In this document: piece by piece, positions 58,910 through 64,000 of the stretch
Numbering within the stretch: position 1 is the stretch's first letter
Layout: each line of letters starts with the position of its first letter
Assembly: GCF_004745805.1 (NCBI RefSeq)
Contig: NZ_SRLQ01000005.1
Span: 62,001 to 126,000, forward strand
Origin: Mycolicibacterium sp. CH28
GTDB lineage: Bacteria; Actinomycetota; Actinomycetes; Mycobacteriales; Mycobacteriaceae
Direction: 5' to 3'
DNA length: 64,000 nucleotides
Translations under genes and position numbers: made by a program
The notes under the pieces: generated by a model
Databases searched by the model: none
What the model was told of the DNA's origin: nothing
What the model saw: the letters and a program-made list of their open reading frames with translations, nothing else

Positions 58910-59527
58910 ATGCGCGCTGACATGGTGGACGGCGTGTTCGCCGGGACAAAAGCTCACTACAGGGCCGCTCTGTTGGCCGCGCGCCGGATGCTCACCGACA
59001 CCGTCCGTGCGGCCGAGACGCAGGCGTTGTGCGACCACCTCGCCGAGTTTGTCGCCGCCGACGACACCGTCTGCGCCTACATGCCCGTCGGCACCGAGCC
59101 AGGCTCCGCGGCAATGGTGGACCGGCTGCGCGACCTGGGCGCGCGGGTGTTGTTGCCAGTGACCCGTTCCGGCCCCGACGGCGAGCCGCTGGCCCTGCTG
59201 TGGGGTGCCTACGTTCCGGGCACGCTGGTGACCGCTCGGTTCGGGCTGCTCGAGCCCGCACAACCGTGGTTGGACGCCTCGGCGGTGGCTCAGGCCGACG
59301 TGGTCCTGGTACCGGCCTTGGCGGTCGACCGCCACGGCGTGCGACTGGGGCGCGGCGGCGGCTATTACGACAGGTCGTTGCCGATGTGCAGGCCAGACAC
59401 CAGGCTGGTGGCAGTGGTCAGGGACGCCGAGGTCGTCGACGAGTTGCCCCACGAACCTCACGACGTGCGCGTGACCCACGCACTGACTCCCAGTCGTGGG
59501 CTGATTACGCTGGCCGACGCGATGTGA
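58910..59527 (+). CDS. 5-formyltetrahydrofolate cyclo-ligase
   Basis: The product is 205 residues and converts 5-formyl-THF to 5,10-methenyl-THF with ATP. Features: KAHYRAALLAARRML at the N-terminus, VCAYMPVGTEPGS, DVVLVPALAVDRHGVRLGRG and GGGYYDRSLP (ATP/substrate loop). ATG 58910 or an in-frame ATG at 58922 could start translation. Matches Rv0992c. Confidence 0.93.
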   Translation: MRADMVDGVFAGTKAHYRAALLAARRMLTDTVRAAETQALCDHLAEFVAADDTVCAYMPVGTEPGSAAMVDRLRDLGARVLLPVTRSGPDGEPLALLWGAYVPGTLVTARFGLLEPAQPWLDASAVAQADVVLVPALAVDRHGVRLGRGGGYYDRSLPMCRPDTRLVAVVRDAEVVDELPHEPHDVRVTHALTPSRGLITLADAM

Positions 59528-59640
59528 GGCCACCGGCCTACCATGCACCCGCGCATCCCCCCTCGAACATCTTTTGCGGCATTTCGTCGCCGCTCCCACC
59601 CCGGCGACGTTGGGGGAATGATACGTGCCAGATGGCGGTT

Positions 59641-59667
59641 CTAGCACTTGGCACGGTAGAGTGCTAA
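59641..59667 (+). promoter_or_regulatory. CIRCE operator (HrcA binding site)
   Basis: CTAGCACTT (59641-59649), nine bases, GAGTGCTAA (59659-59667): this fits the CIRCE consensus TTAGCACTC-N9-GAGTGCTAA with two mismatches, both in the left arm. It lies 28 bases upstream of the FmdB-type gene. HrcA control of the M. tuberculosis equivalent Rv0991c is established. Confidence 0.85.
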
Positions 59668-59695
59668 AAGTTCCAGCTTCGTTCCGGAGGTTCAT

Positions 59696-60016
59696 GTGCC
59701 GACCTACAGCTACGCGTGCACCGAGTGTGACAACCGCTTTGACGCGGTGCAGGCGTTCACTGATGACGCGTTGACCACGTGCCCCCAGTGCTCCGGTCGC
59801 CTGCGCAAGATGTTCAATTCGGTTGGCGTCGTCTTCAAGGGCAGCGGCTTCTACCGCACCGACAGCCGTGAAGCGACCAAGAGCACCATCAAGGCGGATT
59901 CGTCGTCCTCGCCGTCGAGCTCGGAGAAGTCGTCCAGTTCGAGCGACTCCTCGTCCAGCTCCCCGAGCAGTTCGAGTTCGAGCACCTCCGCACCGGCCGC
60001 GGCGGCCTCGAACTAG
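59696..60016 (+). CDS. ruc: FmdB-type zinc-ribbon redox-regulated chaperone (Ruc/Rv0991c-like)
   Basis: The product is 106 residues. The N-terminal zinc ribbon has CTECDNRF and CPQCSGRLRKMF, four cysteines in CXXC pairs; FKGSGFYRTDSR follows. The C-terminal half is a disordered, almost pure Ser tail with Ala/Pro end. This matches Rv0991c, described as a chaperone that is activated by cysteine oxidation and has an unstructured C-terminus. Its CIRCE box places it in the heat-shock regulon. The usual downstream partner Rv0990c is not present here. Confidence 0.92.
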   Translation: MPTYSYACTECDNRFDAVQAFTDDALTTCPQCSGRLRKMFNSVGVVFKGSGFYRTDSREATKSTIKADSSSSPSSSEKSSSSSDSSSSSPSSSSSSTSAPAAAASN

Positions 60017-60039
60017 GCCTTCGCCCGGCAATAGCGCAC

Positions 60040-61209
60040 TCAATCCGGCACCGAGACCACCGCGGCCGAATTCGGCCGCGCGGGCCCGAATTCGACTGAA
60101 TAGCCGAGTAATTCGCTACTCCAGTCCCGGACCGGACGGATCAGGATCTGGGCCGTCGCCCCGTTGGCTGTGGTGTCTTCGATCACCGGTAACCGCTCAC
60201 CGAGCAGGTCTGTGGCACGGATCTCGGCGAACGTCTCGGACGGAACGCCGAGCAGCTCCCAGATGTGCCGCCCTGTCGCTCCACCACGACGGACGTCCAT
60301 GGTCCGGTCGAACGCAGTGCTCGACGCGACGACGGTGCCCGTCGGGTCCACGAACGCGATCGCCGCATCCGCGTCGTAGGCGTCGGAAAGCCGCTGCGCA
60401 CGCACTTCCACCGACATCGGCGCCGACGAATCGGCGATCTGGGCCGATGGATCCCCAGCCAACACCTCAGGCACCTGCTCGGCGGGCGTGGGCCGGCCGA
60501 ACAGGTAACCCTGGGCCAGCTTGCATCCCATGCCCTTGAGCAGATCGGCTTGTCTGGTGGTCTCGACGCCCTCTGCGACGACAGCAAGCCCCAGGCTGTG
60601 GCCGAGGCCGACCACCGCGGCGACGATCTTGCGACTCTGCCGGTGATCGTCCATCGCCATCACGAAGCTGGCGTCGATCTTGAGCTTGGAGAACGGCAGG
60701 GTGCTGAGCCACGTCAGGCTCGAATAGCCGGTGCCGAAGTCGTCCATCGCGATCATGCATCCGAGGCTCATCAGCTGTTCGAGTGTTTGTCGCGGCTGGG
60801 TCAGATCATCGATGAAGCCGGACTCTGTCACTTCAATGTGCACGCGGCTCAAGGGAAACGATCCATCGGCTGCCGCCTGCGCGATCCTGGTCGCCAGGCT
60901 GGCGTCACGTAGTTGCGTGGGAGATACGTTGAAGCCGAGAAAGATGCTGTGCGGCCAGTCCGCCGCGGCGCGAAATGCGGTGCGCATCAACTGATCGAGC
61001 AGGCGGTCGAGCAGACCGAAACGGTCGGCGATCGGGATGAATCGCTCCGGGCTGATGAAGCCTTGAACCGGATCATCCCACCGGGCAAGAACTTCGAATC
61101 CGAGAATATGTCCGTCATCCAAGGACACGATGGGCTGGAAGAACGGCTCAACCCTGCCATTGGCCAGAGCTGCCGACAGGTCGTGGGCAAGAAGTTCATC
61201 GGCGAGCAC
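60040..61209 (-). CDS. EAL-domain protein (c-di-GMP phosphodiesterase family) with C-terminal sensor domain
   Basis: The product is 389 residues. The EAL domain occupies about residues 10-240: FEVLARW in place of EAL, FNVSPTQLRD, IEVTESGFI, AMDDFGTGYSS, LKIDASFV and AEGVETTRQ. Metal and catalytic residues appear conserved, so activity is likely. The C-terminal about 120 residues (AIAFVDPTGTVVASSTAFD onward) look like a PAS/GAF-like sensor. No membrane helix. It converges on ruc in place of the missing Rv0990c. Confidence 0.9.
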   Translation of the reverse strand: MLADELLAHDLSAALANGRVEPFFQPIVSLDDGHILGFEVLARWDDPVQGFISPERFIPIADRFGLLDRLLDQLMRTAFRAAADWPHSIFLGFNVSPTQLRDASLATRIAQAAADGSFPLSRVHIEVTESGFIDDLTQPRQTLEQLMSLGCMIAMDDFGTGYSSLTWLSTLPFSKLKIDASFVMAMDDHRQSRKIVAAVVGLGHSLGLAVVAEGVETTRQADLLKGMGCKLAQGYLFGRPTPAEQVPEVLAGDPSAQIADSSAPMSVEVRAQRLSDAYDADAAIAFVDPTGTVVASSTAFDRTMDVRRGGATGRHIWELLGVPSETFAEIRATDLLGERLPVIEDTTANGATAQILIRPVRDWSSELLGYSVEFGPARPNSAAVVSVPD

Positions 61210-61432
61210 AGATGCGACTCCTCACACACCCCGTCGGTCGGAACCGAGTGTCAACGAACGTACAGGCATTGCCGGCGGGGAACGCCGAAACCGCCAAATC
61301 CCGACCCTCGCGGCTGCACAATCAAACGCTCGTGCGCCAGTTCGCCATATGCCACCCGCGATTCTGCCACTTATCCACAGGGGCCAGCGCAGCACGAACA
61401 CCTGACATCGGCGATCGTTCTACGGTTTCGGG

Positions 61433-62086
61433 ATGGGCGAGGCGCTCAATCCCACTCTGGGCAACCGAATCCGGCAGTTGCTGCGACCCGATGTCACTCG
61501 GACGTTGTTGGCACGGCGGGTTGCCGCCGGCGGGCTCGTGGTCCTGGCCGGAATCGCCGCGCTGCGGCCGGACCCCGCCGACCGACGCTCAGCCGTGGTG
61601 GTGGCCACCCGCGATCTCAGCCCGGGCGTTGCCCTGTCCGTCAGCGACGTCAGGCTTGAGAAGCGTTCCGCAACAACGGTGCCCGACGGGGCTCAGACGA
61701 CAGTCGACTCCGTTGTCGGGGCAACCCTGGCTGGACCGGCTCGGCGCGGCGAGGTACTGACCGACGCGCGGGTGCTCGGTTCTCGCCTGGCCGGGCTCAC
61801 CGCCGGCCCCGACGCGCGGGTAGTGCCGTTGCACCTCGCCGATGCAGCGGTCCTCGATCTCATCCGTACCGGCGACGTCGTCGACGTGCTAGGAGCGATC
61901 GCTGCGGATACCGAATCCGAACCTAAGGTGCTGGCCACCAACGCCGTCGTCGTGCTGGTTTCGGCCAAGCAAAAGTCGGCGGGCGCCGCCGACGATCGGG
62001 TGGTGCTGGTGGCATTGCCTGCGGTCGCCGCCAATGCGGTGGCCGGCGCAACGCTTGTGCAGACCGTCACGCTGACCATGCACTGA
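61433..62086 (+). CDS. SAF-domain (CpaB/FlgA-like) membrane-anchored protein
   Basis: The product is 217 residues. One N-terminal TM helix (AAGGLVVLAGIAALRP) is followed by an SAF domain (VVVATRDLSPGVALSVSDVR and VVGATLAGPARRGEVLTDAR) and a RcpC/CpaB-like region (RTGDVVDVLGAI). SAF proteins handle sugars or assemble Flp pili or P-rings; no pilus genes are nearby. Function unknown in mycobacteria. The stop is 11 bp from the convergent small secreted protein gene. Confidence 0.8.
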   Translation: MGEALNPTLGNRIRQLLRPDVTRTLLARRVAAGGLVVLAGIAALRPDPADRRSAVVVATRDLSPGVALSVSDVRLEKRSATTVPDGAQTTVDSVVGATLAGPARRGEVLTDARVLGSRLAGLTAGPDARVVPLHLADAAVLDLIRTGDVVDVLGAIAADTESEPKVLATNAVVVLVSAKQKSAGAADDRVVLVALPAVAANAVAGATLVQTVTLTMH

Positions 62087-62096
62087 TCGACGGCGC

Positions 62097-62318
62097 TCAG
62101 TTCGGCGGCGCGGGCACCGGTGTGGTGGTGGGCGCGCCAGTCTGCTGGATCGCGTCCATCACCATATCGGCGATCTCATCCGGCGACGACGTGGCGACCG
62201 GACCCGGAGCCGGGGTGGGCGTAGGCGCAGCAGTGGCGATACCACCGGCCAACGCCAATGCACCGACCAGGACGGCGACAGTCGCTGCGGTCCTGGCTGG
62301 GTGGGGCCGACTCCACAT
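62097..62318 (-). CDS. Small secreted Pro/Thr-rich protein
   Basis: The product is 73 residues: a signal peptide ([23 protein letters not shown]) and a short mature part rich in Pro/Thr/Ala around [21 protein letters not shown] 62318 fits a typical signal peptide. No family is recognised. It is divergent from mscL, with 116 bp between starts. Confidence 0.6.
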   Translation of the reverse strand: MWSRPHPARTAATVAVLVGALALAGGIATAAPTPTPAPGPVATSSPDEIADMVMDAIQQTGAPTTTPVPAPPN

Positions 62319-62434
62319 GTGCGATTCCTTCCACTGGACTGCCCCGCCAAGCTAACAGCTCCCTACCGGAACTGCCGGGGACCGTACCCTTCAAGTTTCT
62401 CCGCGAACGACGCGCAAGCAGAAAGGGTACAACC

Positions 62435-62890
62435 GTGTTGAAGGGCTTCAAGGAGTTTCTCGCCCGCGGCAACATCGTCGACCTGTCGGTGGCGGTGGTC
62501 ATCGGTAGCGCATTCACCGGGCTGGTCACCAAATTCACCGACAGCATTATCCAGCCCCTGATCGGCCGTATCGGGGCGGGCAAGGACACCGACTACGGCA
62601 TCCTGCGCATCGGCATCGGCGGTGGGCAGACGATCGATCTGAACACCCTCGTCTCGGCGTTCATCAACTTCGTCCTTGTCGCGGCGGTGGTGTACTTCCT
62701 CGTTGTGATGCCCTACAACCGGCTTCGAAAGAAGGGCGAGGTGGAGCAGGCCAGCGACACCGAATTGAGCCTGCTCACCGAGATCCGCGATCTGCTGGCC
62801 GACGCGAGCGGTACGCCCAAGAAGGTCACCGGTCCGGGCACCGGCCCCAGCCCCGACACCGCCGAGACCACCAGCGCCGACAGAGACTGA
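62435..62890 (+). CDS. mscL: Large-conductance mechanosensitive channel
   Basis: The product is 151 residues. [26 protein letters not shown] covers the N-terminal helix and TM1 gate; [20 protein letters not shown] is TM2, and [11 protein letters not shown] the cytoplasmic helix bundle. It opens under membrane tension to release solutes during hypo-osmotic shock. GTG 62435 follows AGAAAGG. A strong terminator follows directly. Matches Rv0985c. Confidence 0.96.
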   Translation: MLKGFKEFLARGNIVDLSVAVVIGSAFTGLVTKFTDSIIQPLIGRIGAGKDTDYGILRIGIGGGQTIDLNTLVSAFINFVLVAAVVYFLVVMPYNRLRKKGEVEQASDTELSLLTEIRDLLADASGTPKKVTGPGTGPSPDTAETTSADRD

Positions 62891-62903
62891 GCGCCAGCCC
62901 ACA

Positions 62904-62939
62904 CAAAACGGCCCCCGGCTTGCGCCGGGGGCCGTTTTG
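62904..62939. terminator. Bidirectional intrinsic terminator between mscL and porin gene
   Basis: A perfect 16-bp stem (CAAAACGGCCCCCGGC / its complement) with loop TTGC ends in TTTTG on either strand. It lies 13 bp after mscL and 17 bp after the porin stop, so it can end both convergent transcripts. Confidence 0.92.
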
Positions 62940-62956
62940 TTGACGTGCTTAGGGAG

Positions 62957-63595
62957 TCAGTTCATGTTCCAGGGTTCGCCGTAGGTGGTGACGCTGTCGC
63001 CGGCCTTGGAGATCAGCCGGGCGAACGGGCGCAGCAGCACGCCGCCGGCCGCGCCGGTCACGGTGCCGTGGGCGTTGGCCACGGCCACCGAGCCGTTGGG
63101 GCCCGAGACATCCACCGAGAAGGTGGCGACTTCCTGGATGCCGGGGCCGTTGCCCAGGTCAGCGCTGATCGAGACACCCGGGAACAGGTTCGGGGTGATC
63201 ACCGAGCCCAGCGGGTTGAAGCCCGTGGGAGAGATGTTGGCGTCGTCGAGCAGGATGTTGGGGGTGGTGTAGCTGAAGTTGATGCCCACACCCAGCGACC
63301 ACGGGAAGCCGACCTGGTAGCCCAGCTCCAAGGTGCCCGCGAACTCATCGGCACCCGGGCCGACGACGCTGTAGACGGCCTTGCCGGAGTGGAACCACTC
63401 CCGGGTCAGCCGGTTGCGGTCCAGGGGGAACACACCGTTGAGGAAGGTGTCCCACTGCTGAACGGTCATCGTGCGGCCACCGCCGTCAACCAGACTCAGC
63501 TCATTGTCCAAACCTGCGTGCGAGGTACCTGTCCCGACGAACAACGCCGCGACCGCGGCGATCATCGCCACCAGTACCCGACCGATTACCTTCAT
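62957..63595 (-). CDS. mspA: MspA-family porin
   Basis: The product is 212 residues. A signal peptide of about 27 residues ends SHAG; mature GLDNELSLVDGGGRTMTVQQ continues with FLNGVFPLDRNRLTREWFHS, GVGINFSYTTPNILLDD (the DD pair forms the constriction in M. smegmatis MspA) and the end TTYGEPWNMN. The protein forms an octameric outer-membrane pore for small hydrophilic nutrients. Close similarity to MspA indicates a rapid grower; M. tuberculosis lacks it. ATG 63595. Confidence 0.96.
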   Translation of the reverse strand: MKVIGRVLVAMIAAVAALFVGTGTSHAGLDNELSLVDGGGRTMTVQQWDTFLNGVFPLDRNRLTREWFHSGKAVYSVVGPGADEFAGTLELGYQVGFPWSLGVGINFSYTTPNILLDDANISPTGFNPLGSVITPNLFPGVSISADLGNGPGIQEVATFSVDVSGPNGSVAVANAHGTVTGAAGGVLLRPFARLISKAGDSVTTYGEPWNMN

Positions 63596-64000
63596 GTTCT
63601 CCCTAGCTGTGTCGTCGGTGACCGGGGGGTCCACCGAAGTGTGTGGTTCGTGCTCGGGTCCCAACATGCTGACACCGCACACGGCGTTCGGCAGTTCAAT
63701 GAGAGTCCTCACAGCCTGCTCTTACGCTCTGCTCATCGTTGACACGAGGAACATAACGGGACGGCATCCGGGCGGCAACGCATAGGGTCGCGGCGCGGCG
63801 AAACGGCGTCGGCGCGGGGAAGTTTGCTGAGAGGGCGCCAAGGGTTAACCGGAATCCGAAGGCAGTAGGCCACTTCCAGGGTCATGGCAACGGTTTGGTA
63901 AACGGTAGGCAACGCCACCGAACAGTGCCGACGCCGGGTTACGCAGGCGATCAACTTGCACGAGTCATCGATGGTGGTGGGGCGGAACGTTATCCCTCAA
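63596..64000. other. Upstream region of mspA-type gene
   Basis: These 405 bp up to the window edge hold no convincing gene. In M. smegmatis the mspA promoter lies several hundred bases upstream of the start, so a long leader and promoter are expected here; I cannot place it with confidence. Confidence 0.4.

Overview
The window is high-GC actinobacterial DNA from a Mycolicibacterium-like, rapid-growing mycobacterium. The evidence is an MspA-type octameric porin gene at the right end, an RpfB resuscitation factor, several LpqT/LpqN and DUF5642 lipoproteins, the acyl-AMP ligase historically called Pks16, and a gene order that follows the M. tuberculosis segment Rv1018c to Rv0985c in inverted orientation. 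Those identifications come from recalled family features and gene order; no database search was run.

Left core (1-33.7 kb): glmU (5' end cut by the window), prs, an ArsC-like protein, lpqT, an SDR, rplY and pth. A small stress/redox block follows: MarR regulator, AhpD-like protein, GNAT, azoreductase, and a ferredoxin-type protein. Next come pks16, then the ispE-ksgA-rpfB-tatD group, which is interrupted by a serine/threonine kinase gene on the opposite strand. Then metG, an oxidoreductase-ECF41 sigma factor operon with a recognisable ECF41 promoter, pabB, rsmI, pmt, an F420-type oxidoreductase, arcA divergent from soxR with a perfect SoxR box between them, an AlkB-like gene, lipoproteins, tspO, a shikimate dehydrogenase and a cAMP-binding protein lysine acetyltransferase.

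Accessory block (33.8-54.6 kb): about 21 kb inserted between the orthologues of Rv0998 and Rv0996. It holds a secreted clan-A glycoside hydrolase, an SDR pseudogene, and a four-gene phenolic-lipid operon (MMPL exporter, type III PKS, ICMT-like methyltransferase, FAD hydroxylase; the last three resemble srsABC of Streptomyces). It also holds a secreted histidine phosphatase and two polymorphic-toxin loci. Each toxin locus has a WXG100/EspC-like gene, a large toxin with an N-terminal WXG-like domain and a C-terminal TNT (NAD+ glycohydrolase) domain, and an overlapping immunity-type gene. Locus 1 (43.8-47.7 kb) is followed by two further immunity genes, each preceded by a truncated TNT cassette, and its WXG100 gene has a large in-frame deletion. 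Locus 2 (51.7-54.2 kb) is intact and lies between tRNA-Ala(CGC) and a 29-bp copy of that tRNA's 3' end, beside an integrase remnant, so it looks like a small tRNA-borne island. A nickel/cobalt transporter with its ArsR regulator sits between the two loci.

Right core (54.7-64 kb): sepX/glpR, rimJ, moeA1/glp and galU, then 5-formyl-THF cyclo-ligase, the FmdB-type chaperone gene ruc behind a CIRCE operator, an EAL-domain protein, an SAF-domain protein, mscL with a strong bidirectional terminator, and the mspA-type porin. The most interesting system is the pair of TNT toxin loci with expanded, mosaic immunity genes.
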